From Portulaca oleracea (lineage: Eukaryota > Streptophyta > Magnoliopsida > Caryophyllales > Portulacaceae), in the NCBI GenBank assembly GCA_029582165.1, contig CM055875.1:1791501-1855500 (forward strand): a DNA stretch of 64,000 nucleotides, given 5' to 3'. The translations under genes and the position numbers were made by a program. Shown one piece after another: positions 1 to 10,672 of the stretch; within the stretch, counting starts at the first letter, position 1, and the number at the start of each line of letters is the position of its first letter. Under the pieces are notes generated by a model. The model was not told the DNA's origin. It saw only the letters and a program-made list of their open reading frames with translations, and did not search any database.

Positions 1-1
1 A

Positions 2-219
2 ATGGGGATCTTGTTCAACTCAAGATTGAGATTGTTTCCGGGAAAGCTGAAATCCCGGTGGTCCGGGCCATTCCAAGTTATGAAAGCATATCCTCATGGA
101 GCTGTGGAAGTTTGGAGTGAGTCTACCGGTTCAAGGTCAACGGGCAGCGACTTAAGCCTTACATCACGGGCCGAAGTGAGGAGAAGGCCACATGTTATGT
201 CCTCGTCGATCCCGTATGA
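2..219 (+). pseudogene. Ty3/gypsy (Athila-type) integrase C-terminal end, frameshifted
   Basis: This is the last part of a Ty3/gypsy polyprotein, whose integrase joins retroelement cDNA to the host chromosome. The motif [17 protein letters not shown] followed by PHGAVE is typical of the Athila/Tat integrase tail. After about base 128 the frame changes: the family continuation [11 protein letters not shown] is read from base 130 in another frame and ends at TGA 217-219. A one-base indel has therefore broken the end of pol. The rest of gag-pol and the 5' LTR lie before the window. The conserved post-pol hairpin and an Athila ORF follow on the same strand. The family call is firm. Athila rather than another Tat-clade lineage is inferred from the downstream ORF. 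Confidence 0.85.
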
Positions 220-263
220 CTTGAGGTATGTATCGTCTAGCTTAAGACGTTAAATTAGCGCTT

Positions 264-281
264 CTTGGGAGGCAACCCAAG
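264..281 (+). other. Conserved post-pol hairpin of Athila/Tat elements
   Basis: CTTGGG-AGGCAA-CCCAAG forms a perfect 6-bp stem with a 6-base loop, about 45 bases after the pol stop. From memory, the string TTGGGAGGCAACCCAA recurs after pol in Athila-type elements. Its role is not known to me. A T-rich stretch follows. Confidence 0.7.
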
Positions 282-1269
282 TTTTTTTTTTAATTACTTT
301 TCTTTCCCTTTCATTCTTTTTGTCTTTTATAGGAGTTTATCTTTCTTACTTTTCATTTCTTTCCCCTTTCCTAGCTTTCTTATTTTCCTTAGTTCATTTC
401 ATTTCTTTTTGTTTCTTTTCTTTGATTTTTCTCTTGTTTTAACCGTGTTTCTCTTTTGTATAGTGTGAATATTTGTGAGTATTTGTGAGTTAAAAAAAAA
501 AAAGAGAGAGAGTTTGAGGGAGTGAAAGAGTGGAGTTTGAGCATGGAAATTAGCATGGAGGAATTTGTTTCTAGGGTGTTTTGATCGTTTAATGAGTGAA
601 AAGTGTTTGAGTTAGAAAGAATGAAGAAAAATGAGAGTTTGAGGGAGTTGGGGGAGAAAAGAACGGTAAAAGCATGAGTGAAAAAAAAAAGATAGAAGAA
701 AAGGGGTGTGGAAGGCGTTTCAGAAACCAGCTCAAAATAAGGTTCCAGCACCAACCTCGGACCGTGGTGGTGTGGATTTCGTTCGTTCAAGCAAAACACA
801 ATTTCCAACGGCAACCTCGGTCTGCCCAAGGTTCTGACCACAGACCATGGTAGCCGCCCAATCCTTCCCCACAATTTCCTCCCAAAAATTCCAATTTCCA
901 GCGCCAACCTCGGTCTGCCCAAGGTTCTCACCTCGGACCGTGGTGGCTGGAAATCTGCTTTAAAAAAAAGAAAAAAATTATGCGCGAAACAAGCAAACCA
1001 GCGCCAACCACGGTCCGTGGCTGCCACCTTCGACCCACACCTCACGCGACCACCATTCGCCCAACCACCACCAACTATTCGAACACCACCCGGGTTCGAA
1101 CCCTCATCCCATTCACTCACCCGTCCACTTTCACCAAACCCTGACCCCATTCGAGCCCTCAACACCCCCCATTCGACCACCAATTCCACAAATTCGAACC
1201 CCACCACCACCTCTTCCATCCTTCACTCTCACTTCCCGCTAGTCACCATTGTTGGAGTTTCAAGTTGCA
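282..1269 (+). other. Untranslated spacer of the Athila element, with palindromic repeats
   Basis: This is non-coding DNA between pol and the Athila ORF. It runs from T-rich to A/G-rich to C-rich. Between about 735 and 1025 it holds repeated copies of a palindromic theme centred on CGGACCGTGG or CACGGTCCGTGG (near 766, 938 and 1006), interleaved with CCTCGGTCTGCCCAAGGTTC (twice, near 815 and 907). Long open frames on the minus strand here look like products of skewed base composition. Confidence 0.6.
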
Positions 1270-2595
1270 ATGGCACCCAAAAAGAGAAGAACTAATGCTG
1301 CTGGGTCCTCCAATGAACCAAATCCGAGGGAGCTTCGTGCTCAACGAGCCGCAAACCGCGCTGCTATGGAGCAAGGTAATTATCCTATCCCTTTTCAGTT
1401 CAATAGCCCAATGCATACTGCCAATTAATTGCGTTTGAGATCCCGCGGTTTTGTTACTACTCGTTATGTTGATGATGCTTTGTTGCAATCCATGGGTGTT
1501 TTGGATGACAACATTAAATGGTTGTTTGCTAGAGGGGGGATGGGTGATTACCTAAACATCAAAGAACCTTCCTATTCAGACTTGACTTTGGAGCTTTTGA
1601 GTACCCTATACACCGAGGTTCAAAATGGGCATAATTGCCAAGAGGGGGTCATTAGGTTCCGTTTGCGTGGCCAAGAGTATCAATTGAATTTGAGTACCTT
1701 CAATAGTATTATCCACCTCCCGCGTCCCCTTGATGTTAGTGAGCTTCGTGTGCCTCCGCGGTATGGCCTGGATTCTTTCTGGGAAATGATCACCGGGGAG
1801 CCACATTTTGACTCTAGTAGGTCAAAGGCGACCGAAATCAAGACCCTCGTGATTAGGTTAGCTCAACGCATCTTCGCGACGAGCTTTTTCACGAGAGATG
1901 ATAGCATGAATATGCCTCGGGTGGCGGAGTTGTTTTTGATGAGGAAAATGTATGAGGGTAGGCAGATGGACCCCGACTCTTTCTTAATTACACATCTTCA
2001 AGAGATAGCTAATAGGAAAAAGGGTAAGATTACTTGCGGGGGGATTGTCACTAGGGTTGCAAAATCTCTAGGAGTCATGCCGAATGAGGAGTTTAGGATT
2101 CCCAGGTCTGAGAGGCTTGACCAGAACGCTTTGACCACCATGCTCTTTATTGTTTCTAGGGGTAGTAGCATTTATTGGAGGTACCCTAATCGGCAGCTCA
2201 TGTAGTTGCCCAATGTGGCCCGAACGACTATCCAAAACCGGGCCAACTTCTCCTTCCTACCGGGAGGGGATGGAAACCCGGTTCCCCTAATCCTTATCGT
2301 GTATGATCCTGAGTCCGACTATGACGAACCCCAATCCCCTCAATCACCTGGCCCTTCCTCCTCCCACGCTTTCAACATGGATGACTTTTCTACTGCACTT
2401 CGCGAGATCCGCGACGAGCAAACCTCCCTTAGGGAGTATGTCCGATCGGAGAACACTGAGCTTCGGGGCATGATTGCGGCGCAAAACCAACATTTGACTA
2501 GCATGAACGAGTGCTTATCCGCGATGTGTGGTTGGTTTGTGAGCCATGGAGCTCAGATCCCTTACCCTTACCCTCCGCCCCCTCCTGATGCGTGA
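1270..2595 (+). pseudogene. Athila-type retrotransposon ORF (ATHILA ORF-1 / env-position protein), two stops
   Basis: A single frame runs from ATG 1270 to TGA 2593-2595, broken only by TAA 1426-1428 and TAG 2203-2205. The start reads MAPKKRRTNAAGSS, a basic nuclear-signal-like N-terminus. The middle, with GFVTTRYVDD and a conserved helical region to about 2200, resembles the protein annotated as Arabidopsis retrotransposon ORF-1 (ATHILA family). The C-terminus has a helical stretch (ALREIRDEQTSLREYV) and ends in a run of prolines. It lies downstream of integrase, where Athila elements keep an env-like ORF. Its function is unknown. Both stops can be explained by C-to-T changes (CAA to TAA, CAG to TAG), as expected from decay of methylated DNA. 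The family call rests on remembered similarity. Confidence 0.7.
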
Positions 2596-3060
2596 TGTTT
2601 GCTCATTGACTTTTCCTTCCCCCTATGATGTTTGCTTCTTTTTAGCATTGAGGACAATGTTGTGTCCTAGCATGGAGGGGTTGGTTGGTTTTGTGTGATT
2701 TGGTTTTCTTGTTGATTTGGTTGCCATGTTTCGATGATTGATAATAATTTTTGGGAGAATGACTTGTGTATATACATTTGTACATATCTTTGCACCATGC
2801 ATATAGTTTGCACGGCATATAGTGGTGTTTCATTAGTCTAGGTGTGTCCTTTCTTTCCTTTTTTTTTTCTTGTTTTTCTTCATAGGTAATCACTTAAGCA
2901 TGTAGGTGCATTTAGTTTAGTTGCATTTAGTTCATCGAGTTAAAATAGAAAAAAAAAAGGGAAACAACAAAGAAAAGCCAAAAAAATTAGAAAAATCATG
3001 CAAAAAAGACAAAAATTAGAATAGTTTTAGGATTAGGTTAGGTAAGCCTCCGGTGATGAT
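2596..3060 (+). mobile_element. Athila element 3' non-coding region, cut off at 3060
   Basis: Non-coding sequence after the Athila ORF. Near 2668 GCATGGAGGGGTTGG resembles the polypurine tract next to the intact LTR at 6714 (GCGTGGAGGGGTTGAT), so it may be a second, internal polypurine tract. The segment about 2870-3060 is repeated in reverse complement at about 5787-5990. The sequence stops abruptly at 3060, where a reversed LTR begins. Confidence 0.65.
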
Positions 3061-4304
3061 TGTAAGCGCACGGGTACAATTGTAGCAATGTCAAGGTCGA
3101 TCCCACAGGGACTTAGTCTAGTAACACAGTGAACTATCCCTCTACTTAATTGCTAAGCCAATTGGGTTTGATGATTTTTAATAATTTCTAATGAACTAAC
3201 TAGAACTAAAGTGGACAAGAAAGGATTAACTCGAGGTAATTCGATGGATGAAGACTTCTAGGGTTTTACTCACCTAGCAACATGGTCTGAAAGCCAAATT
3301 AAAGCATGCACAAGAAACTAAATCAAACGAATCAAGAATCGATAACCTCTAAATTCTATCGCCCTTTCGATGCTAAATAGAATTATCCTGACTAACCTAA
3401 TCAACAACTTTAAATGCTTTTGGGTTAAACATAATTGAAGGTCTAAGCAAGGTAAGGTTATCCAATGATTCCCTAGTCTACTACTCCTTTCTCAACTTTC
3501 GTAGGCCTAGGTAGAAGGGTTGGTGGTCAAATTCCCCTAATTCACCTTTCGGTACTTCTTAGGTTAATCTCTGAACTACAAACATCCAAGGCCTTAAGAA
3601 CATTCGTAATCAAGAAAAACGCAACCTTCTATTGATTCAATTGAGAATTCAAGTACAAACTAAAACATTTCTAATCAAACTCCATATTGATGGTTCATAA
3701 AACCCTAGAAAGAACGAAATCTACTCACAAGTATTCATTGAAAACAAGAAATACGTTCTAAACATGGTAATCAATTCTAGAATTGAGAAAGAGAAAGTGA
3801 GAAGAGTAAAGCAAACACTAAGGAGAAATTCGTAGGATCCTCTCAAGAACTTCACAAGAGTGTTGTGTGCTTCTTCTTGAATTCCAAATCTTCAATGCCT
3901 TCGAATTGATTCTTGATTAATGGAGGTGTTTTTGGTGAAGAATTCCTATCTAAAAATCTCTCTTTTCTGCCCAGAATAAGTGATAAAAACTGTTGTTCCT
4001 CTCTTTCCCCAGTTAAGTCCCGTGAGAATAACTGCCAGCGCTGTCTCGCTATTTTCTGCTTGTTTCTTGCTGAAATTTTTACCACGGTCTTATCAACAGC
4101 AGTTGATGCCCGTGGTACCCTTGGCCTTACCAAATTTGCTCCAAAAATCAACTTTTTTGGCCCTAAACCTGCAAATCCATACCAAAAGCACAAAGACCAA
4201 GCGTAAATAGAGAAATGGGGAAGATTAAACACCTTTTTAGCCTAAATTTACCATGATTATGCTTCTAAAATAGCTAGAATAAAGTGCAAATAATGCACTT
4301 ATCA
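3061..4304 (-). repeat. Athila LTR, reverse orientation
   Basis: 1244 bp bounded by TGTAAGCGCACGGG on the left and GCACTTATCA on the right, so it has TG...CA ends. It is the reverse complement of the LTR at 6714-8008 over its whole length, with only small differences and one gap. About 51 bp present near 6970-7025, including a CACGGACCGTGG palindrome, are absent here. On its own strand the LTR begins TGATAAGTGCATTATTTGCAC. A polypurine tract, read on the minus strand, adjoins it at 4305-4320, which makes it a 3' LTR. The 96-126 codon open frames inside it are not genes. Confidence 0.85.
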
Positions 4305-5990
4305 ACCCCTCCACGCTAAAATCTTGCTTGTCCCTAAGCAAGTACAAGACTCAAAACTAGGAAAAACAGACTCAAAAGAAGAAAAAGAAAAGAAAGACAC
4401 AAACTTCCTATGTACAAGCCCCCTCAGGTAAGCATTAGCAGAACTCTCAAGCAACTTGGTCCAACCAAAACACAGCCCAAAAGCGATTAAAACATTTTAG
4501 CACAAGATAGAGGGAGATTTTCGAAAAGGATTTAGGGGAATCACACCATCAAGATCAAATTAGTCACCCTTCGGTCACCGAATTAGCGAGAGAACACATG
4601 TATGAGTATGAAACTAAAACGGTTGAGAGCAATCCTCACTTTTGGGGATGTGGAAACACTCCTCTCATGTGTTTTCAAAATGAATTCGATGTTTGGTTCT
4701 CTCAATACTCTAGCCTAGGAAACAATCTACTATATGCTTGATGATCATCTCAATTCTCTACCGCTATATGCAAAAAATGCAATTGACAATCAAGAGGTCT
4801 TTGAAGAGGTTGTAACGGGGCTAAGGTTAGGGGTAAGGGACGGAAAATATTTGGATAAGTGGAGCTCGAAGCCAAGCTTGGAGTTATACTTTTCCAACCT
4901 CACTCAATGTCATTGAACCTTACTCGCCCATAAACAATCATAACCATCTCGAAACATTTATTAAAAACCGCCTCATTACTAGACTCCTCACTTGCCATCA
5001 CACTTGTGCTTCCCTTTTTTTTTACTTTTTTTTCTTTTTTGTTTCTATTTGCTATTGGATTGTTCTCTCTCTTCTTCTTTTTTCGAAGCAAGTGATTGGC
5101 AAGGAGCAAATCATATGCAAAATTAAGTACTAAACTTGGGGGGCTTTACTAACATAATCACTACATTGATACTACATAAGTGAGAAAAACCCCATCACTT
5201 CCTATTCATGACTTTCCCAACACACTGTTTTGCGAATGAATTCACAAGTAACCCCATCAACCACACTCAATATACTCCAAGTAATGGCTTAAGGTAGGTA
5301 GATATGTAATTGGCCAAGGCTTATAATTTCAGTTTATTCCGAGAAAACGGGGTAATCAAAGGCTAAAAGAAGTGTTAAAGCCGGAGAATTACATGAATAG
5401 GGTGGCTATTTGGCTATGTAGCTACAATAAGTGCGAAAGAATGCCTCAATCATGTTGTCAATGCATGATGCAAAATGCAGTTTCAAAGTGATGAAAAGCA
5501 AGTTCTAGAGATCGCAACCAAGGTTGAGTCACACATGGAACTATGAGACTAATGAAAACGATTAGTCATTTGGCTTAGTGGTCTCACGGGTTTGTGCTCA
5601 ACAACCAATCAAAGGACATAAACATTCAAATGCTAAGCTCACATCGAAGGGTCAAGAAGGGCAATAAATCTTCACTATCAAAATGTAATCCCAAATCACG
5701 ATGTTTTCGAGATTTCTTTTCAAATCTTTGAATCACTAACGGGCTACGCAAAGGCTAAACAAAGCTACAAGAAATACTACCTAGCTTACAATCATCACCG
5801 GAGGCTTACCTAACCTAATCCTAAAGCTATTCTAATTTTTTTTTCTTTTTTGCATGATTTTTCTAAATTTTTTTGGCTTTTCTTTGTTTTTTCCCTTTTT
5901 TTCTATTCTAACTCGATGAACTAAATGCAACTAAACTAAATGCAACCTACATGCTTAAGTGATTACCTATGAAGAAAAACAAGAAAAAAA
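4305..5990 (-). mobile_element. Internal 3' part of a reversed, truncated Athila copy
   Basis: Reading leftwards this is the 3' end of an Athila element running into its polypurine tract and the LTR at 3061-4304. 4305-5035 is the reverse complement of 5995-6713. 5787-5990 is the reverse complement of 2870-3060, and 5036-5786 is single copy here. The copy breaks off in an A-rich run near 5990, where the forward element resumes. No open frame here looks like a gene. Confidence 0.75.
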
Positions 5991-6713
5991 AAAGTAAAAA
6001 AAAAGGGAAGCACAAGTGTGATGGCAAGTGAGGAGTCTAGTAATGAGGCGGTTTCTAATAAATGTTTCGGGATTGTTATGATTGTTTATGGGCAAGTAAG
6101 GTTCAATGACATTGAGTGAGGTTGGAAAAGTATAACTCCAAGCTTGGCTTCGAGCTCCACTTATCCAAATATTTTTCGTCCCTTACCCCTAACCTTAGCC
6201 CCGTTACAACCTCTTCAAAGACCTCTTGATTGTCATTGCATTTTTTGCATATAGCGGTAGAGAATTGAGATGATCATCAAGCATATGGTAGATTTTTTCC
6301 TAGGCTAGAGTATTGAGAGAACCAAACATCGAATTCATTTTGAAAACACATGAGAGGAGTGTTTCCACATCCCCAAAAGTGAGGATTGCTCTCAACCGTT
6401 TTAGTTTCATACTCATACATGTGTTCTCTCGCTAATTCGGTGACCGAAGGGTGACTAATTTGATCTTGATGGTGTGATTCCCCTAAATCCTTTTCGAAAA
6501 TCTCCCTCTATCTTGTGCTAAAATGTTTTAATCGCTTTTGGGCTGTGTTTTGGTTGGACCAAGTTGCTTGAGAGTTCTGCTAATGCTTACCTGAGGGGGC
6601 TTGTACATAGGAAGTTTGTGTCTTTCTTTTCTTTTTCTTCTTTTGAGTCTGTTTTTCCTAGTTTTGAGTCTTGTACTTGCTTAGGGACAAGCAAGATTTT
6701 AGCGTGGAGGGGT
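5991..6713 (+). mobile_element. Internal 3' end of the forward Athila element with polypurine tract
   Basis: Forward-oriented 3' untranslated sequence ending in the polypurine tract AGCGTGGAGGGGT directly before the LTR at 6714. It is the inverted partner of 4305-5035. The left junction lies in A-rich sequence, consistent with microhomology joining. The segment that should precede it in this orientation (the equivalent of 5036-5786) is missing. Confidence 0.75.
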
Positions 6714-8008
6714 TGATAAGTGCATTATTTGCACTTTATTCTAGCTATTTTAGAAGCATAATCATGGTAAATTTAGGCTAAAAAGGTGTTTAATCTTCCC
6801 CATTTCTCTATTTACGCTTGGTCTTTGTGCTTTTGGTATGGATTTGCAGGTTTAGGGCCAAAAAAGTTGATTTTTGGAGCAAATTTGGTAAGGCCAAGGG
6901 TACCACGGGCATCAATCATTGTTGATAAGACCGTGGTAAAAATTTCAGAAGAAACAAGCGAAAATAATGACAACGCCAACCTCGCCGCCGTGGTGACAGC
7001 CACGGACCGTGGTTGATGTTGTTTCCTCGCGCTGGCAGTTATTCTCACGGGACTTAACTGGGGAAAGAGAGGGACAACAATTTTTATCACTTATTCTGGG
7101 CAAAAAAGAGAGATTTTTAGATAGGAATTCTTCACCAAAAACACCTCCATTAATCAAGAATCAATTCGAAGGCATTGAAGATCTGGAATTCGAGAAGAAG
7201 CACGCAACACTCTTGTGAAGTTCTTGAGAGGATCCTACGAATTTCTCCTTAGTGTTTGCTTTACTCTTCTCACTTTCTCTTTCTCAATTCTAGAATTGAT
7301 TACCATGTTTAGAACGTATTTCTTGTTTTCAATGAATACTTGTGAGTAGATTTCGTTCTTTCTAGGGTTTTATGAACCATCAATATGGAGTTTGATTAGA
7401 AATGTTTTAGTTTGTACTTGAATTCTCAATTGAATCAATAGAAGGTTGCGTTTTTCTTGATTACGAATGTTCTTAAGGCCTTGGATGTTTGTAGTTCAGA
7501 GATTAACCTAAGAAGTACCGAAAGGTGAATTAGGGGAATTTGACCACCAACCCTTCTACCTAGGCCTACGAAAGTTGAGAAAGGAGTAGTAGACTAGGGA
7601 ATCATTGGATAACCTTACCTTGCTTTGACCTTCAATTATGTTTAACCTGAAAAGCAGACGAAAGTTGTTGATTAGGTTAGTCAGGATAATTCTATTTAGC
7701 ATCGAAAGGGCGATAGAATTTAGAGGTTATCGATTCTTGATTCGTTTGATTTAGTTTCTTGTGCATGCTTTAATTTGGCTTTCAGACCATGTTGTTAGGT
7801 GAGTAAAACCCTAGAAGTCTTCATCCATCGAATTACCTCGAGTTAATCCTTTCTTGTCCACTTTAGTTCTAGTTAGTTCATTAGAAATTATTAAAAATCA
7901 TCAAACCCAATTGGCTTAGCAATTAAGTAGAGGGATAGTTCACTGTGTTACTAGACTAAGTCCCTGTGGGATCGACCTTGACATTGTTACAATAGTACCC
8001 GTGCGCTT
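6714..8008 (+). repeat. Athila 3' LTR, forward orientation
   Basis: 1295 bp, starting TGATAAGTGCATTATTTGCAC after a polypurine tract and ending ACCCGTGCGCTT. The reversed copy continues to the terminal ACA, so about 3 bases are lost here at the junction with LINE sequence. It carries a CACGGACCGTGG palindrome near 7000 that the other LTR lacks. The near identity of the two LTRs suggests recent activity of the family. Confidence 0.85.
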
Positions 8009-9476
8009 GAGGCCCTGTCAGCAACATATGGATATTTTGAAGGAAAACAAGGTTTGAGGCAAGGGGATCCAATCTCTCCCCTCCTTTTTGTCCTTTCCAT
8101 GGAATATCTCTCCAGAAAACTTGTTGCAGCTGCTACAAGTCCTGTGTTTAAATTTTACCCAAGATGCAGACAGCAAAAAATCACTCATCTTGTGTTTGCT
8201 GATGACCTCATGGTATTCACAGCAGCCGATACCAATACCATTGATTTAGTCACTGAAGCCCTTGATCACTTCAAGGCCACCTCTGGCCTAACTAGGAATG
8301 CTTCAAAAACAACGGTTATAATGACAGGAGTCCCCCAAGAAACAAAAGGGAATATCCTCCGGAGGACTGGTTATGGAGAAGGGACCATGCCTTTCATATA
8401 CCTTGGCATGCCAATCACTGATGGAAAATTAAGCAAGTTAGAGTGAAGCAAGCTGATGGACAAAATCACTACAAGAATCCGCAGTTGGGACAGTGCAAGC
8501 ATCTCTTATGTGGGGAGAGTTGTTCTCATAAATAATGTGATGATTGGGATTTTGTCATTCTGAGCAGCAATCATGATAATTCCCACAGCTGTCATTGAGA
8601 ATATCACTGCTATATGTAGGGATTTTCTATGGAATTCAAAAGGTCAGCAAAAACCTCCTCCCATCAGTTGGACAAAAGCTTGTAGGACAAAAAAAACAAG
8701 GAGGTTTGGGGCTGAAAAATCTTCAACAGTGGAATAAAGCTCTTATATACAAGCAGATTCATGCAATTGCATATCATAAGGAATCCTTGTGGGTTAAATG
8801 GGTGCATGGAAAATATATCAAAGGAGAAGATTGGTGGGGCTATAGCCCAAAATCTGACACATGTTGGTATTTTAAGAAACTTTGTAGGGTCAAAGATGAG
8901 CTCAAACATTCCTTTGCTGCTCAATCTACCTACAAAGTTCTAGAAGGCTACAAACATCTGCAAGGGGAGAGCAGTAATTGGGAATGGGCAAGAACAGTTT
9001 TGAATAAGCTCTCTGCCCCTCGACACTCTTTCAGTGCTTGGCTCGCAATGCATGGGAGACTTCCAGTTCGAGCCAGAATACAGAAGTATAAACCTCATAT
9101 TGACAGCTCATGTCTTGTGTGCTCAATGCAAGAAGAGACAATCTCACACTTAATGTTTGAATGCTCCTATACTGCTCCTATCAAACACAAGCTGCAGCAA
9201 TGGCTTGATATTCCTGAAGCTTCAAATTGGGATCACTGGTGTCATAGGATTAAGAACAAGAAATGTGATCGATTGAAAAAGGAGCTCCAAGCAGCTGGTC
9301 TTAATAGCTATATTTACCATGTGTGGATGGCTAGAAATAAAAGAGCTTTCAAGAGCAAAGATGAAATCCCGGAACAAGCGTTCAAAACCATGAAATACTA
9401 TATGAGGGATAGGACTCTTTATTTAAGTAGCAAATCCAGAAAATACAATCATTTTATAGATACTATATGTGACTAG
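8009..9476 (+). pseudogene. 5'-truncated L1-type LINE: reverse transcriptase end and zf-RVT domain
   Basis: This encodes the C-terminal half of a plant L1-type LINE ORF2. It begins inside the RT domain at YGYFEGKQGLRQGDP (about 8027), followed by SPLLFVLSMEYLSR and the catalytic block HLVFADDLMVF (about 8190-8222). TGA at 8444-8446 interrupts it, and another stop replaces W in the LSFWAAI block near 8561. A frameshift near 8640 moves the reading frame to the one ending at 9476. The tail has the zf-RVT layout with APRHSFSAWLAMHGRLPVRA and a Cys-rich SSCLVCSMQEETISHLMFEC. The upstream part of the element is absent: the LTR abuts it at 8009. It is non-functional. Confidence 0.85.
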
Positions 9477-9528
9477 GATGTATTTGATTTTGGGGCATTT
9501 CCCAAGTTTGGAATAATACCTAACCGTT

Positions 9529-9531
<3 letters not shown>

Positions 9532-9571
<40 letters not shown>
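9532..9571. repeat. (TA)n microsatellite
   Basis: An uninterrupted TA run lying between the LINE tail (9477-9531, AT-rich 3' trailer) and a TIR element. The element at 9572-10090 is inserted in this tract. Confidence 0.95.
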
Positions 9572-9574
<3 letters not shown>

Positions 9575-10088
9575 AAATTGGATTCTAATAATCCCTACTT
9601 TTGCAAATTGGATGGCAATAATCCCTACTTTCAATTTATATTCTAGTGGTCCAAAAAAAAAATTGTATTGTAGTGATACCAAATCCATCACCACATTCTT
9701 TTTATTTTTTTCATGCATACCCCATATTGTTTTTGTTTTTTTCGTTCCTGCCCCCAGATAGGTTATGAATTGTAGTTGCTAAAACATTTTTTAAATTATT
9801 TTTTTGAGATTCCGAGCAATTATTATGATTTTTTAAAAGTAATAAAATTGAAAAAATCATAAAAAAATAGAAAAAAAATTTAAAAAAATTGGGAGACATG
9901 TTGTAAATTCGTGTTATACAAAGTTTTGAATCAAATGCAACACAAAATCTACGATATTTAGGGTATACTCTCGATTGTGTCTCACTACAATACAATTTTA
10001 TTATTTTTTTTACCACCAGAATATAAATTGAAAGTAGGGATTATTCCCATCCAATTTGCAAAAGTAAGGTTTATTAGAATCCAATTTT

Positions 10089-10090
<2 letters not shown>
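9572..10090. mobile_element. Long-TIR MITE, copy 1 (Mutator-like family)
   Basis: About 519 bp with terminal inverted repeats of roughly 80-105 bp. The left end reads GGGAAATTGGATTCTAATAA and the right end mirrors it. Both ends contain two AATCCCTACT blocks (one degenerate on the right) and a TGGTCC or GGTGGT block before a T/A-rich run and TTGTATTGTAGTG. The core is AT-rich and has no coding capacity. It matches 39856-40386 in opposite orientation, and its TIRs match those of 13583-15593. It sits inside (TA)n, so its target duplication cannot be read. Confidence 0.8.

Positions 10091-10150
<60 letters not shown>
10091..10150. repeat. (TA)n microsatellite
   Basis: A TA run on the right side of MITE copy 1, presumably the other half of the tract at 9532-9571. 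Open frames crossing it encode only YIYIYI repeats and are not genes. Confidence 0.95.
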
Positions 10151-10152
<2 letters not shown>

Positions 10153-10672
10153 AAGTCGATAGGTGGATGGACAAATCTCTAGGGCTGATGGACCACTGGA
10201 GCATTGGGCTGCCCAGACCCAGAAGCGAGAGGCGGCAAAAAACGAATTGTTCGACACGGCGTCTTGCAGAATCGATGGATTCATCCTCAAACGGTATATA
10301 TATATACTAGATGCACATGCCCATGCAAACCACGGGCTGCAGAACACTGTGGCTGGATATCAGTTCTTTTTTTTTCCTCCAAGAATGTGGTTCTATCAGG
10401 CTTGAAGATGTTCTTGCAGGTATCATTGTTGTAAGACGTACCGTATGGTTCATAAGTCTGGGTGCATAGGAAATACAGTAAAAGGAGTATCCATTGATTA
10501 ACAAGCAAAAAAACATTTGTTACCATTCAACTAATTCTTCAAAAACTGGTTCATAAGTCTGGGTGCACCTTGGGGGGTGTTCAATGTTCATGAGCTCTGA
10601 ATTCTTGGGTGGAAAGTGTAGAAGAATAAAGTGGGAAGAATTGTTGGTAGTAAAAATGGCTAGTTTGGAGTC
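10151..10672. other. Unassigned intergenic stretch
   Basis: No gene or transposon was recognised here. A 20-base direct repeat, GGTTCATAAGTCTGGGTGCA, occurs near 10448 and again near 10550. 10560-10672 is probably the 3' flank of the gene remnant on the minus strand. Confidence 0.4.

Noticed and set aside
265..468. Phe/Ser-rich 67-codon frame after the integrase
   Set aside because: A T-rich untranslated stretch read by chance, directly after the conserved hairpin.
389..1219. 276-codon minus-strand open frame
   Set aside because: It is antisense to the Athila leader, has no recognisable domain, and its openness follows from strand-skewed composition.
3852..4232. 126-codon frame and its partner at 6786-7016
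   Set aside because: Both lie inside the two copies of the Athila LTR. Such LTR frames have no family support.
3061..5990. Simple autointegration of one cDNA as the cause of the inversion
   Set aside because: It predicts no duplication of the 2870-3060 segment, but that segment is present in both orientations.
10010..10347. Frames with YIYIYI runs
   Set aside because: They are translations of (TA)n microsatellite.
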